Assembly: GCA_947452065.1 (NCBI GenBank)
Contig: CANGBB010000001.1
Coordinates: 543,001 to 607,000 of the forward strand
Length of the DNA: 64,000 nt
Direction of reading: 5' to 3'
DNA from: Gammaproteobacteria bacterium
GTDB lineage: Bacteria; Pseudomonadota; Gammaproteobacteria; Steroidobacterales; Steroidobacteraceae
A model generated the notes under the pieces. The model was given only the letters and a program-made list of their open reading frames with translations. It ran no database searches and was not told where the DNA came from. The position numbers were made by a program, and so were the translations under genes. Position 1 is the stretch's first letter. Each line of letters begins with the position of its first letter. Of the stretch, positions 45,165-54,625 are shown one piece after another.

Positions 45165-45928
45165 ACGGGACGCCACTACTTGAAATCGAGAACCTGCAGG
45201 TCGCTGTCGCAGACAAGCTGGTGCTGCGGGGGCTGTCGCTGACACTCCATGCCGGTCAGGTACACGCCATCATGGGCCCGAATGGCTCGGGCAAAAGCAC
45301 GCTGGCGCATGTTCTGGCCGGCCGCCCCGGATACGAAATTCGCGGCGGCAGTGTGCGCTTCCGCGGCGAGGATCTGTTCGCGATGGCGCCGGAGGAACGG
45401 GCCCGCGCTGGAGTGTTCCTCGGCTTCCAGTACCCGGTGGAAGTGCCCGGAGTGAACAACGCCTACCTCCTCAAGGCTGCTCTGAACGCACGGCGGCGTC
45501 AGGCCGGCCAGCCGGAAATCGACGCGTTCGAATTCCTGACGCTGGTCAAACGGCATATGCAGACCATGCAGATCGATGAGAGCTTCCTCGGGCGCGGAGT
45601 CAACGAGGGCTTCTCGGGTGGCGAAAAGAAGCGCAACGAGATTCTGCAGATGCTGGTGCTGCAACCTACGCTTGCGCTGTTGGATGAGACGGATTCAGGT
45701 CTCGATATCGACGCGCTGAAGGTCGTTGCGAAGGGAGTCAATTCACTGCGCTCTCCAGAGCGTGCAATTCTCCTGATCACTCACTATCAACGACTCCTCG
45801 ACTACATCGTGCCCGACCATGTGCACGTGCTGGCGCGCGGACAACTACTGAAGAGCGGCGACAAGTCACTGGCTTTGGAGCTGGAGCGGCGCGGCTACGA
45901 CTGGCTTCTGGAGGGGCAGCCAGCCTGA
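45161..45928 (+). CDS. sufC: SUF system ATPase SufC
   Basis: An ABC-type ATPase of SufBCD. It has 255 residues. Walker [18 protein letters not shown] (about 33-49). Q-loop: [13 protein letters not shown]. Signature: [20 protein letters not shown]. Walker [19 protein letters not shown]-loop: [12 protein letters not shown]. The four-base ATGA overlap with sufB indicates coupled translation. Confidence 0.98.
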   Translation: MNGTPLLEIENLQVAVADKLVLRGLSLTLHAGQVHAIMGPNGSGKSTLAHVLAGRPGYEIRGGSVRFRGEDLFAMAPEERARAGVFLGFQYPVEVPGVNNAYLLKAALNARRRQAGQPEIDAFEFLTLVKRHMQTMQIDESFLGRGVNEGFSGGEKKRNEILQMLVLQPTLALLDETDSGLDIDALKVVAKGVNSLRSPERAILLITHYQRLLDYIVPDHVHVLARGQLLKSGDKSLALELERRGYDWLLEGQPA

Positions 45929-45933
45929 ATACC

Positions 45934-47193
45934 ATGACGCGCACTGCTGACAACTGGCTAGAACCTCTCGCCAAGTCTGACTCCGCGGCGGCCACTGCAC
46001 TCGAGGCGGTGAGGTTGCAGGGTCTCCCTTCGGCACGAGATGAACACTGGGGCTATGCTCACCTGCGCTCACTGGGTGGCGTGCGACAGCTCGCGGCCAT
46101 CAGCGCAGACGCCGCTGCGGCCGCTGTCACGGTCGCCCCCTTGCTACCCTCGCCGCTGCCGGGAATGCAGCGGGTAGTGTTGGTTGATGGGCATGCGCAA
46201 GCCGCCCTATCTGATCCCGGCGCCTGGAGTGCCCTCACCCTCTCGGCAAAACCACTGCCGCTGGCACCCACGGATCCAGACCTGCGCTTTGGCTCGCTCG
46301 CGGCACTGCTCGCAGGTCAAGCACTGCAGTTGCAGCCCTCAAGCAACAGCGACACCCATCTCGAGTTGCTTTACCTGCACACAGGGCAACGCGGCTCGGT
46401 GTATCCACGCCTGTCTTTAAAGCTGCCCGCGAACGCACGAATGACCTTGGTCGAGCGCCACATCGGCGGCACGCACGCCGAGTCGCTGCTGTGTTCCGCC
46501 CTGGATATCGACATGGCCTCCGGATCGCGGCTGGAACTACATCGACTGCATGAATTCGGATCCGACACGCTGCTGCTTGATCAGTTGCAGATGCGCCTCG
46601 CTGACGCCGCCGAGTGCGAGATCCACCAACTGAGCGCGGGTGGCTCCAACACACGCCACAGTCTGGTTGCACAACTGGCAGGCCGCGACGCCCGCTTCAG
46701 CTGGCATGGGGCAGCCGTCCAGCAGGAAGATGAGCGCCATGATTCGCTGGTGCGTATACGTCATGAGGCGGAGGCAACCCATAGCGATTATCGCTTTCGT
46801 GCCCTCGCAGCCGGCCGCGCGCATGTCAGCGCCACGGCTGACGTGCTGGTCCCGGATTCCGCACGCGGCGCACGGGTTCGTCAGTCCCTCCGGGGACTCA
46901 TCGATGGTCGCGGCGCGCACATCAACCTGCGCCCGAGACTGGATATCAACACCAATGATATTCAGGCCTCGCATGGCGCGACCACTGGCCAGTTGGATGA
47001 ACAACTGCTGTTTTACCTGCTTTCACGCGGCTTGGATGCACACGAAGCACGCGCCATGCTGATGTGGGCTTTCCTCGCCGACGTGGTGGGCACGGTCCGT
47101 CAGCCGGCACTGCGCCGCGCCGCGGAGGAAATTGCTGCGCGTCATCTTGCCGACGCCGCCGCCCTGCAACTGGCCGGGAGCCTCCTGTCATGA
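45934..47193 (+). CDS. sufD: Fe-S cluster assembly protein SufD
   Basis: The SufB paralogue in the SufBC2D scaffold. It has 419 residues. The N-terminal helical region has the typical LPSARDEHWGYAHLRSLGG. The beta-helix core includes LEIDMASGSRLELHRLHEFG-like repeats, and the C-terminus carries IDGRGAHINLRPRLDI, DIQASHGATTGQLDEQLLFY and RGLDAHEARAMLMWAFLAD. It follows sufC by 5 nt and overlaps sufS by 4 nt. Confidence 0.96.
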   Translation: MTRTADNWLEPLAKSDSAAATALEAVRLQGLPSARDEHWGYAHLRSLGGVRQLAAISADAAAAAVTVAPLLPSPLPGMQRVVLVDGHAQAALSDPGAWSALTLSAKPLPLAPTDPDLRFGSLAALLAGQALQLQPSSNSDTHLELLYLHTGQRGSVYPRLSLKLPANARMTLVERHIGGTHAESLLCSALDIDMASGSRLELHRLHEFGSDTLLLDQLQMRLADAAECEIHQLSAGGSNTRHSLVAQLAGRDARFSWHGAAVQQEDERHDSLVRIRHEAEATHSDYRFRALAAGRAHVSATADVLVPDSARGARVRQSLRGLIDGRGAHINLRPRLDINTNDIQASHGATTGQLDEQLLFYLLSRGLDAHEARAMLMWAFLADVVGTVRQPALRRAAEEIAARHLADAAALQLAGSLLS

Positions 47194-48416
47194 GCACCGC
47201 ATACAACATTGCACAGGTGCGCTCGGCATTCCCGCTGCTGCGCCGGACGGTCCATGGCAAGCCCTTGGCCTATCTGGACAGCGCCGCTTCCGCACCGATG
47301 CCAACCTCGGTGATCGAAGCGATGGACCGCTACGCCAAGCACCACCATTCCAACGTGCATCGCGGCGTACACCTTCTTAGTCAGGAAGCCACGGACGCCT
47401 ACGAAGGCGCGCGCACTATCGTGCGCCGCTTCGTCAATGCACGCAGCACACGCGAAGTGATTTTCACGCGTGGCACCACCGAGGCCATCAATCTCGTGGC
47501 TCAATCCTGGGCGCGGAGCAGTTTGAGCAGCGGCGATGAAGTACTCATCACGCACATGGAGCATCACGCCAACATCGTGCCTTGGCAGCTGGCCTGTCAG
47601 GCCACGGGCGCGCGCCTAGTGGCCGCTCCGTTACTGCCCAATGGGGAACTGGACATGGAGCGCTTTCGAGCGCTGATCAGTCCTCGCACCCGTCTGATCG
47701 CGGTAACGCAGGTCTCCAATGCTCTGGGCACCATACTGCCACTGTCGGAGATCGGTCTGCTGGCACGCGAACATGGCATCCCTTGGCTCGTCGATGGTGC
47801 TCAGGCCATCGCACATGGCATCGTCGACGTTCAAGCCATCGGCTGCGACTTCTACGCCTTCTCAGGTCACAAGCTGTACGGACCCACGGGCATCGGCGTG
47901 CTGATAGGCCGAGAGGCCCTGCTGGAGAGCATGCCGCCCTGGCAAGGCGGAGGCGACATGATCCGCAGCGTCAGGATTGAGCACAGCGAATGGAACGAAC
48001 TGCCCTGGAAATTTGAGGCAGGGACTCCACCTATCGCCGCAGCGATTGGGCTGGGGGCAGCGATGGAACATGTCGAGTCACTCGGGCGTGAGGCCATTGC
48101 TGCTCATGAGATCGCGCTGGCACAGCATGCCGAGAAGGCACTGCTCGAAATCGATGGCTTGCGCATCATTGGCACGGCCGCACACAAGGCGCCAGTCATC
48201 TCCTTCACGCTTGATGGCGTGCATCCGCACGACATCGGCACCGTAGTGGATCTGGAAGGAGTTGCCATCCGCACCGGTCATCACTGCGCCATGCCGGTCA
48301 TGGAGTTCTATGGCCTGCCAGCCACCGCGCGTGCCTCACTGGCCTGTTTCAGCAATGAGGACGATGTGCAGCGATTAGTGGCTGCACTGCGTCGTGTATG
48401 CGAGGTATTCCGCTGA
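47190..48416 (+). CDS. sufS: Cysteine desulfurase SufS (group II)
   Basis: A PLP enzyme that removes sulfur from cysteine for cluster assembly. It has 408 residues from the ATG overlapping the sufD stop. The PLP lysine is Lys228 (AFSGHKLYGPTGIGVL). The persulfide Cys366 is in IRTGHHCAMPVMEFYGL, the short-loop form of SufS/CsdA. Other segments: FTRGTTEAINLVAQSW, ISHMEHHANIVPWQ-like strand and LVDGAQAIAHGIVDVQ. Confidence 0.96.
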   Translation: MSTAYNIAQVRSAFPLLRRTVHGKPLAYLDSAASAPMPTSVIEAMDRYAKHHHSNVHRGVHLLSQEATDAYEGARTIVRRFVNARSTREVIFTRGTTEAINLVAQSWARSSLSSGDEVLITHMEHHANIVPWQLACQATGARLVAAPLLPNGELDMERFRALISPRTRLIAVTQVSNALGTILPLSEIGLLAREHGIPWLVDGAQAIAHGIVDVQAIGCDFYAFSGHKLYGPTGIGVLIGREALLESMPPWQGGGDMIRSVRIEHSEWNELPWKFEAGTPPIAAAIGLGAAMEHVESLGREAIAAHEIALAQHAEKALLEIDGLRIIGTAAHKAPVISFTLDGVHPHDIGTVVDLEGVAIRTGHHCAMPVMEFYGLPATARASLACFSNEDDVQRLVAALRRVCEVFR

Positions 48417-48880
48417 TGGATCTAAAAGATCTTTACCGCGAGGTGATCCTGGATCACAACCGCAGCCCGCGCAATTTTGGTCGACTGGATCCGGCTGATG
48501 CCGACGCTACCGGCCATAACCCACTCTGTGGTGACCGACTGCACCTGACGCTGCGCCTCGATGGCGATCGCATCAGCGATCTGGCCTTCGATGGGCAGGG
48601 CTGCGCTATTTCGGTGGCATCGGCATCACTGATGACAGAAGCGGTCAAAGGGCAATCGCGCGGGGAATTTTCGGTGCTGTACCAGGACATGCACCGTCTG
48701 CTGACGGAGGCCGAATTCCACCCAGCCCACGATCTGGGCAAGCTCATGGCGTTGGGCGGCGTGCGTGAGTTCCCGGCCCGCGTGAAGTGCGCCAGTCTCT
48801 GCTGGCATACGCTCGATGCAGCGCTCAAGCAGAATGACGCCGCAAACGCAACCGGCGGCACGACCATCAGCACTGAATGA
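48416..48880 (+). CDS. sufU: SufU-type sulfur acceptor
   Basis: A 154-residue IscU-like zinc protein that accepts persulfide sulfur from SufS. Ligands by position are Cys38 and Asp40 (NPLCGDRLHLTL), Cys63 (FDGQGCAISVAS) and Cys125 (RVKCASLCWHTL), matching the SufU set, with an extra Cys129. Start ATG 48416 shares one base with the sufS stop (TGATG); an ATG 18 nt earlier lies inside sufS. There is no sufE or sufA in this operon, consistent with SufU taking the SufE role. Confidence 0.93.
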   Translation: MDLKDLYREVILDHNRSPRNFGRLDPADADATGHNPLCGDRLHLTLRLDGDRISDLAFDGQGCAISVASASLMTEAVKGQSRGEFSVLYQDMHRLLTEAEFHPAHDLGKLMALGGVREFPARVKCASLCWHTLDAALKQNDAANATGGTTISTE

Positions 48881-48891
48881 TAGGAACGACG

Positions 48892-49446
48892 ATGGCCCAT
48901 CAGGAAAACGAGCCGTTCATCATTGGTCGCCCTGTCGAGGCGGTCATGGTTCCCTCTGGCCAGAGCATTACACTGCAGCCTGGCGTCGCCGGGTTCATTA
49001 CTCAGGCGCTGGGCGGAAGCTTCACTCTCTATGTCGAGGGCAATCTCTATCGTCTGGCCGGGTCTCAGGCGGATGCCATCGGCAAGGATGTAGCCATGAC
49101 GCCGGAATTGCCGCCCAATGCCACTGAGGACGACGTCCGCGAGCTGGCCTGGCAGCAGATGCGCAGCTGCTATGACCCCGAGATCCCCGTCAATATCGTC
49201 GATCTGGGACTCGTCTATGAATGCGCAGTGGCGACCAATGAAGATGGAACGCGTGCTGTCACCGTGGACATGACGTTGACTGCACCCGGCTGCGGCATGG
49301 GCGATGTGCTGGTAGCCGATGTACGCGAAAAAATCGAGGCAATACCGACGGTCCAGCGGGCCGCAGTCAATCTCGTTTTTGATCCACCTTGGAGCCGCGC
49401 GATGATGTCCGACGCAGCCAAGCTGCAGACCGGCATGATGTGGTGA
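48892..49446 (+). CDS. sufT: Fe-S cluster assembly protein SufT (MIP18/DUF59 family)
   Basis: A 184-residue Fe-S maturation factor. An N-terminal region (GRPVEAVMVPSGQSITLQPG) typical of the long SufT form is followed by the DUF59 domain from about 80: QQMRSCYDPEIPVNIVDLGL and MTLTAPGCGMGDVLVADVRE, where the Cys is the conserved family residue. ATG 48892 follows AGGA. An ATG at 48877 overlapping the sufU stop would add five residues. Confidence 0.92.
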   Translation: MAHQENEPFIIGRPVEAVMVPSGQSITLQPGVAGFITQALGGSFTLYVEGNLYRLAGSQADAIGKDVAMTPELPPNATEDDVRELAWQQMRSCYDPEIPVNIVDLGLVYECAVATNEDGTRAVTVDMTLTAPGCGMGDVLVADVREKIEAIPTVQRAAVNLVFDPPWSRAMMSDAAKLQTGMMW

Positions 49447-49907
49447 TGCGTGAGCTGATTCTCATGCGTCATGCTGAGGCCGCGCCGATTAGCACGGCTC
49501 CCAATGACTTCGCGCGGAAACTCACTACGTTGGGCATCCAGTCAGCAACCGAAGCCGCGCAACGGCTATTGCGCCTGTACGGCGCTCCTGACTTCATCCT
49601 GCATAGCCCAGCTGTACGCACCAGCGAAACGGCCGCCACGGTCAGCACAACACTGCAACTGGCAACCTCGCTCATGCAGGCTGATCCTCGCCTCTATTTG
49701 GCTACTCCTGAAGCCATGCTAGAGCGAATTGCAGCAGTACCGGATACGGCCGAACGCCTGCTGGTCATCGCCCACAACCCGACAGTGAGCGAGCTGGCCG
49801 CCCAGCTCCCGAATGACGGATCACACGGGGAGTTCATGGCAACTGCCGAGTTTCGTCACTTCGCGCTCGATATCGCCAGCTGGCGGGAAATACATACTCG
49901 CCTATGA
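49446..49907 (+). CDS. sixA: SixA-like histidine phosphatase
   Basis: A 153-residue phosphohistidine phosphatase of the histidine-phosphatase superfamily. The RHG-type motif is LILMRHAEAA (catalytic His8). Family segments SPAVRTSETAATV and LLVIAHNPTVSELAAQL (second catalytic His) follow. The ATG shares a base with the sufT stop (TGATG), so it is the next cistron of the suf mRNA. SixA acts on phosphotransfer proteins in E. coli; the substrate here is unknown. Confidence 0.9.
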   Translation: MRELILMRHAEAAPISTAPNDFARKLTTLGIQSATEAAQRLLRLYGAPDFILHSPAVRTSETAATVSTTLQLATSLMQADPRLYLATPEAMLERIAAVPDTAERLLVIAHNPTVSELAAQLPNDGSHGEFMATAEFRHFALDIASWREIHTRL

Positions 49908-50683
49908 GCTCAATGCCGGCACTGTTCCTTGGACATGGCTCACCGATGAATGCCATCGAACCAGGCGAGGCCACAAAGTTCTGGAAAACGCTGGCCGCAG
50001 AACTGCCCCGGCCAAAAGCCATCCTGTGCATATCAGCCCATTGGCTTACACGGGGCACCTGTGTCACGACCGCGCTGCATCCTGAGACCATCCACGACTT
50101 CGGAGGATTCCCGCGCGCCTTGCATGAGGTTCAATACCCAGCCCCCGGATCCCCGTCATTGGCGCAGCGCATACAACAATTACTCTCGCCAGTCGCAGTT
50201 CTGGAGGACTCACAGTGGGGCCTCGATCATGGCACCTGGTCTCTGCTGCTCCACATGTACCCTGAGGCCGATATTCCGGTGGTTCAGCTCTCGCTCGACG
50301 TCAAACTGCGCAATGCTGAGCATTACGCCTTGGCATCCCGCCTCCAGACCCTGCGCGAAGAGGGTGTGCTGATTCTTGGGTCCGGAAACGTCGTCCACAA
50401 CCTGCAACTTCTGCAGAGCGCCGCTGCCTCTCCCCCGCCGGCATGGGCGCTCGAATTCGAGACAATCGTGAAGGCGGCCATCCTGACCGGTGATCATCAG
50501 GCTTTGATCGAGTACCACCGAATTGGCGATACCGCTCGACTGGCGGCGCCTACTAGCGAGCACTATCTGCCGCTGCTTTACGTGCTCGCTCAGCAACGTC
50601 CCGGGGAGGCGGCGAAGGTTCCCTTTACCGGCATTGAGCTCGGCACCATCAGCATGCTGTGCGCGCAGGTCGGGTCGATCTAA
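49904..50683 (+). CDS. ygiD: 4,5-DOPA-extradiol-type dioxygenase (YgiD family)
   Basis: A 259-residue class III extradiol ring-cleavage family enzyme. Metal-binding histidines are visible in LFLGHGSPMNAIE (His11), ISAHWLTRG (about His46) and QWGLDHGTWSLLLHM (about His108). VLILGSGNVVHNLQLL is the conserved later strand with a further His. E. coli YgiD has L-DOPA 4,5-dioxygenase activity; the natural substrate is unclear. It overlaps sixA by 4 nt (ATGA), ending the suf-led run of genes. Confidence 0.9.
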   Translation: MSSMPALFLGHGSPMNAIEPGEATKFWKTLAAELPRPKAILCISAHWLTRGTCVTTALHPETIHDFGGFPRALHEVQYPAPGSPSLAQRIQQLLSPVAVLEDSQWGLDHGTWSLLLHMYPEADIPVVQLSLDVKLRNAEHYALASRLQTLREEGVLILGSGNVVHNLQLLQSAAASPPPAWALEFETIVKAAILTGDHQALIEYHRIGDTARLAAPTSEHYLPLLYVLAQQRPGEAAKVPFTGIELGTISMLCAQVGSI

Positions 50684-50691
50684 TCCGAAGA

Positions 50692-50707
50692 GGCTGCGAA
50701 CGCAGCC
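50692..50707. terminator. Hairpin at the end of the suf-led operon
   Basis: GGCTGC-GAAC-GCAGCC, a 6-bp perfect stem with a tetraloop, lies between the ygiD stop (50683) and the converging sppA stop (50711). No T-run follows on either strand, so it may be Rho-assisted or act as an mRNA end stabiliser. Confidence 0.45.
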
Positions 50708-50710
50708 GGG

Positions 50711-52582
50711 TCAGTCCGCGCGGCAGAAACAATAGGCAACGGGCTGGCGAGCCCGTGCATAGCGCTGCAGGCGCTGCACCTCGACACTGACAGGTTGGAG
50801 CGCCAGCAGCCACTGCGGATCCAGCGCCACACCACCGACTCCACGCGGCATCACGGCCAAGGCCATTCGGGCCATCGAATCCATGCTCTCGTCACTAAAG
50901 CCGTTCAGTAGGCGATCAACAAAGCCCCTGTCCGTCTCGATCCGCTTCACCGGATAACCGGCCGGAAGATGCGCACGCGTTGCGGCAGATTCCAGCGCGT
51001 CGCGATAGGTGCCAACGCGATCCACCAGTCCGATGGGCAGCGCATCGCTCCCCGCCCACACTCGGCCCTGCGCAATACGATCGACCTCATCGCGGGTCTT
51101 GTTGCGGCCACTGGCCACATGGGAAAGGAAGATCTCGTAGTTGTGAGCCACACCACTCTGCAACAGCTGATCCACCGCCGGCGACATCGGGCGCAGCGGT
51201 GAGAGCCCCGAATAAGGCGTTGTACCGATGCCATCAATATTGACGCCGAGCTTGCCAATCGCACGATCGACGGTCGGCAGGACGCCAAACACACCGATCG
51301 AGCCGGTGAGCGTGTTCGGGCTGGCGATGATCTCGTCCGCAGGCGCCGCAATGTAGTAACCACCGGATGCGGCCAGATCGCCCATCGACACGATGAGTGG
51401 CTTGCCACTCTCCTTGAAGGCGACCACTTCGCGATAGATCTCCTCAGACGCCGTGACACTGCCGCCCGGACTATCGATCCGCAGTACCAGCGCTTTCACT
51501 TCCTTATCAAGGCGCGCACGGCGCAGCAGCTCTGCGGTGTTCTCACCGCCGATGGCACCTGCAGGTTGGCGACCATCGAGGATCTCGCCGCTGGCGAAAA
51601 TGACACCCACTGCACCGCCGTCGCCGATCTTCAGCTTCTCTTTGGTGCGTATCGTGCGCAGGTAATCGCGATAACGGATTTGGCGAAAGGCCAGCGGATC
51701 CTCGCTCTTGGACTCGACGCCAACGAGTTCCACCATGCGCTGAGCTACCTGTTGCGGCGTGCGTACGTCCGTAACCAAACCAGCGTTCTTGGCCAGTAGC
51801 GCGAGATCGCCACCGTTGGCCTTACCACCCGCCGCCAGCGAGTCGACATAGTGCGTGATGTCTTCAGGCTTGAGGCTGCGAGCCTTGGCCACGACGGTGC
51901 GATAAGTTTTCCAGAGCGCCTGAATGTAGGCCTGAGTCTCTTCGCGATCCTCAGCGGACATGTCCTTGCGGACAAAGGGCTCGGCTGCGCTCTTGAAGCG
52001 ACCCGCACGATACAGATGCACGTCGATACTCAATCGATCGAGCGCTTCCTTGAAGTAAGGCGCATAACGACCGTAGCCCGAGAACAACACCAATCCCAGC
52101 GGATCGAGATAGATTTCGTCGGCCTGGGCGGCTAGGTAGTACTGCGACTGCTCAAACCGCTGGCCATAGGCAACCACCTTCTTGTTGGCGGCACGGAAAT
52201 CGGCGATCGCGGCCGCTAACTCTTCAAGGCGCGCCTGGCCCACGCTCTCCATCTTATCGGTATCAATCAGCAGCGCACTGACATGCTCGTCCTTGGCTGC
52301 AGCGCGAATGGCATCGGTCAGATCCCACAGCAGCGTCTGCGGGGCCTGTTGACCTTGGGCTTCACTGAGGGCGCGCTCGAACGGCTCACCCGAGAGTTGC
52401 TCGACGATCTCTCCCTCGGGCCTGATGACGAGGGCACCACGACCGGGCAAGGGCGGCGTCGTACCACGCATCGCCGCAAAGATCAGGCCGAAAAACAGCA
52501 GTAGCAGAAGCAGGTGTAGCACCCGCCGCAAGACATCCAGTCCGTGCCAAAAGCGCTTCAGGAACCGGATCAGGAACTGCAC
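50711..52582 (-). CDS. sppA: Signal peptide peptidase SppA, 67K type
   Basis: An inner-membrane serine protease that digests cleaved signal peptides. It has 623 residues, the tandem-domain form. TM anchor: about 19-38 (RVLHLLLLLLFFGLIFAA). The general-base lysine is in YRAGRFKSAAEPF (N-domain, about 208), and the nucleophile Ser is in VSMGDLAASGGYYIAAPADE (about 405). The preceding LRIDSPGGSVTASEEIY segment is typical. It starts at GTG 52582 after GGGAGGA. It lies downstream of rplS in the same direction. Confidence 0.94.
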   Translation of the reverse strand: MQFLIRFLKRFWHGLDVLRRVLHLLLLLLFFGLIFAAMRGTTPPLPGRGALVIRPEGEIVEQLSGEPFERALSEAQGQQAPQTLLWDLTDAIRAAAKDEHVSALLIDTDKMESVGQARLEELAAAIADFRAANKKVVAYGQRFEQSQYYLAAQADEIYLDPLGLVLFSGYGRYAPYFKEALDRLSIDVHLYRAGRFKSAAEPFVRKDMSAEDREETQAYIQALWKTYRTVVAKARSLKPEDITHYVDSLAAGGKANGGDLALLAKNAGLVTDVRTPQQVAQRMVELVGVESKSEDPLAFRQIRYRDYLRTIRTKEKLKIGDGGAVGVIFASGEILDGRQPAGAIGGENTAELLRRARLDKEVKALVLRIDSPGGSVTASEEIYREVVAFKESGKPLIVSMGDLAASGGYYIAAPADEIIASPNTLTGSIGVFGVLPTVDRAIGKLGVNIDGIGTTPYSGLSPLRPMSPAVDQLLQSGVAHNYEIFLSHVASGRNKTRDEVDRIAQGRVWAGSDALPIGLVDRVGTYRDALESAATRAHLPAGYPVKRIETDRGFVDRLLNGFSDESMDSMARMALAVMPRGVGGVALDPQWLLALQPVSVEVQRLQRYARARQPVAYCFCRAD

Positions 52583-52604
52583 TGCTCCTCCCTGCGACGG
52601 CTCA

Positions 52605-52627
52605 GGCGGACCGACTTATCGGCCGCC
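52605..52627. terminator. Hairpin between rplS and sppA
   Basis: GGCGG-A-CCGA-CTTA-TCGG-CCGCC forms a 9-bp stem with a one-base bulge and a 4-nt loop, 20 nt after the rplS stop in transcription order. There is no T-run. It probably separates the ribosomal operon from sppA in part. Confidence 0.4.
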
Positions 52628-52646
52628 TTCCGAGATCATCGCTAAC

Positions 52647-52997
52647 TTAGACTTTCTCTTCGATGCGAGCCGACTTGCCGGCGCGATCGCGCAGGTAGTA
52701 CAGCTTGGCGCGACGAACGTTGCCGCGGCGCTTGACCGCAATGCCACTGATCGACGGGCTGTAGGTCTGGAAAGTGCGCTCAACGCCTTCGCCGTGCGAA
52801 ATCTTGCGCACCGTGAAGGAGGAGTTCAGACCACGGTTGGAGATCGCGATCACAACGCCTTCGTAGGCCTGTGGGCGCTCGCGGTCACCTTCGATGACCT
52901 TCACCAGCACCTCGACGGTATCACCGGCTTTGAAGTCGGGGATTTTCTTCGCCAGCTGGCTCATCTGCTCGGCTTCGAGCGTCTGAATAATGTTCAT
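52647..52997 (-). CDS. rplS: 50S ribosomal protein L19
   Basis: A 116-residue ribosomal protein at the subunit interface. Family segments: [20 protein letters not shown] (about 25-44), [32 protein letters not shown] and [20 protein letters not shown]. It is the last gene of rpsP-rimM-trmD-rplS. Confidence 0.97.
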   Translation of the reverse strand: MNIIQTLEAEQMSQLAKKIPDFKAGDTVEVLVKVIEGDRERPQAYEGVVIAISNRGLNSSFTVRKISHGEGVERTFQTYSPSISGIAVKRRGNVRRAKLYYLRDRAGKSARIEEKV

Positions 52998-52999
52998 GA

Positions 53000-53689
53000 T
53001 CAGCTTCCTCCAAATTTCAACAAGTCCGGTCGCCGCTCCCGCGTGCGCTCCAATGCCTGCTCGCGCCGCCAGCGCGCGATGGCTGCATGGTCGCCCGACA
53101 GCAGCACGGCCGGCACCCGCCGGCCCATGAATTCCTCTGGCCGCGTGTAGTGCGGCCAGTCCAGAAGCCCTTCATTGAAGGACTCCTCCACATTCGAACG
53201 CGCATCGCCCAACGCCCCCGGCAGGCGACGCGCCAACGCGTCGATCACCACCAGCGCCGGCAATTCGCCACCCGAAAGGACGTAATCACCGATCGAGATC
53301 TCCATGTCGATGGCGCTCTCGATCACGCGCTCATCGATCCCCTCGTAGCGACCGGCCACCAGGACCAGCCCCGGCAATTGCTGCAGCTCCTGCAGCAGTG
53401 CCTGATTCAGCACCCGCCCCTGCGGCGTCAGCGCAATGCGCCGACTGCCCGCCGGCAGTCTCGCCGCAGCCGCAGCAATCGCCGCATACAGTGGCTCGGG
53501 CTTCATCACCATTCCCGGTCCGCCGCCATACGGGCGGTCATCGACCGTCTGGTGCACGTCGCTGGTGTGCGCCCGAGGATTCTCAGTGCTCACCGTCAAC
53601 AGCCCGCGCGTCACTGCGCGCCCGGTCACCCCATGGCGCATGACCGCTTCGATCATCTCCGGAAACAGCGTCACGACCTCAATGCGCAC
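53000..53689 (-). CDS. trmD: tRNA (guanine-N1)-methyltransferase TrmD
   Basis: This enzyme methylates G37 of tRNAs reading CNN/GG codons. It has 229 residues of the SPOUT trefoil-knot fold. Segments: [34 protein letters not shown] (about 50-63), [13 protein letters not shown] and the knot [17 protein letters not shown] (about 132-148). It is encoded 2 nt before rplS. Confidence 0.97.
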   Translation of the reverse strand: MRIEVVTLFPEMIEAVMRHGVTGRAVTRGLLTVSTENPRAHTSDVHQTVDDRPYGGGPGMVMKPEPLYAAIAAAAARLPAGSRRIALTPQGRVLNQALLQELQQLPGLVLVAGRYEGIDERVIESAIDMEISIGDYVLSGGELPALVVIDALARRLPGALGDARSNVEESFNEGLLDWPHYTRPEEFMGRRVPAVLLSGDHAAIARWRREQALERTRERRPDLLKFGGS

Positions 53690-53704
53690 GCACGTCCCCG
53701 TCTG

Positions 53705-54223
53705 TTACCAATCCGAAGGCCAGTCCACTAACACCTGACGAGCGGCCAGATCGACTCGCTTCAGGTGCTGCGGCACCGCCGGTATCCAAACTTCCCGTCC
53801 GCCCCGGACCGCCATCAGTGGCTGTGCTGCGCCATCGATGAAATGGCTCAGCTGACCAAGACTCTCACCTTCGAGATTCCGCACCTCGAAACCCAGCAGG
53901 TCCTGCTGGTAATACTCGCCGGGCGCCGTCACCGGCAGCTCTCGGCGCAGAACCAGGATTTCATGGCCCCGCAGCAACTCGGCTGCGTTGCGATCCTCGA
54001 TTCCCACCAGCGCAACACGCAGCTGTGAACCGCTGTCGACTTCGGCAGCGCGCGGCTCGTAAGCCACCTCACTGCCGTCAGCTCGCCGAAGCAGCCAGCG
54101 CGGATAATCGAGCAACGCCTCCGGAGGATCCGTAAAGGACGTCACCCGGAGCCACCCGCGAATCCCGTGAGCCGCATTCACGCGGCCCAGAAGCATTCGC
54201 GCCTCGCCGGGCTCGACCGACAC
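53705..54223 (-). CDS. rimM: Ribosome maturation factor RimM
   Basis: RimM binds S19 during 30S head assembly. It has 172 residues. The N-terminal RimM domain has LLGRVNAAHGIRGWLRVTSF (about 11-30), and the C-terminal PRC-barrel has EYYQQDLLGFEVRNLEGESL and EVWIPAVPQHLKRVDL. The start lies 1 nt after the rpsP stop. Confidence 0.95.
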   Translation of the reverse strand: MSVEPGEARMLLGRVNAAHGIRGWLRVTSFTDPPEALLDYPRWLLRRADGSEVAYEPRAAEVDSGSQLRVALVGIEDRNAAELLRGHEILVLRRELPVTAPGEYYQQDLLGFEVRNLEGESLGQLSHFIDGAAQPLMAVRGGREVWIPAVPQHLKRVDLAARQVLVDWPSDW

Positions 54224-54224
54224 C

Positions 54225-54494
54225 TCAGGCCGCGACGGCCTGCGTCGCGTTCTGCTTGCGGAATTCCTTGCTCAACGCACCGACACGATCAGACATCTGC
54301 GCACCGAGCTTGACCCAGTGGTCAATGCGATCGATCTCAAGCTTGAGACGCACTTCTTTGCCACGCGCCACAGGGTTGAAAAAACCCACCTGCTCGAGAA
54401 TCGAACCGCCCTGCCGCTTACGGCTGTCGGTCACGACCACGTGGTAGAAGGGAAGATTCCTCGCGCCGCGGCGCGTCAGACGAATAGTCACCAT
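54225..54494 (-). CDS. rpsP: 30S ribosomal protein S16
   Basis: An 89-residue ribosomal protein that starts at ATG 54494 with the family N-terminus [20 protein letters not shown]. The upstream part of the open frame has no homology. [20 protein letters not shown] and the tail after VGALSKEF complete it. First gene of the rpsP-rimM-trmD-rplS operon; the 131 nt upstream to ffh contain a hairpin and probably its promoter. Confidence 0.96.
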   Translation of the reverse strand: MVTIRLTRRGARNLPFYHVVVTDSRKRQGGSILEQVGFFNPVARGKEVRLKLEIDRIDHWVKLGAQMSDRVGALSKEFRKQNATQAVAA

Positions 54495-54585
54495 ATAAAG
54501 AACCGACTCCGGCGATGCTTCAGCCCAGAAAAAGAGCGCGAATACTACGCAAAACCTTGAAGGATCGCCAGCTTTTAGCGTTTGC

Positions 54586-54603
54586 GGCCTCTGACCAGAG
54601 ACC
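54586..54603. terminator. Hairpin downstream of ffh
   Basis: GGCCTCTG and CAGAGACC are complementary apart from one G-U-type pair, 22 nt after the ffh stop in transcription order. No T-run follows. Candidate partial terminator between ffh and rpsP. Confidence 0.35.
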
Positions 54604-54625
54604 CCCCGATCCAAGGGTGGCCCGG

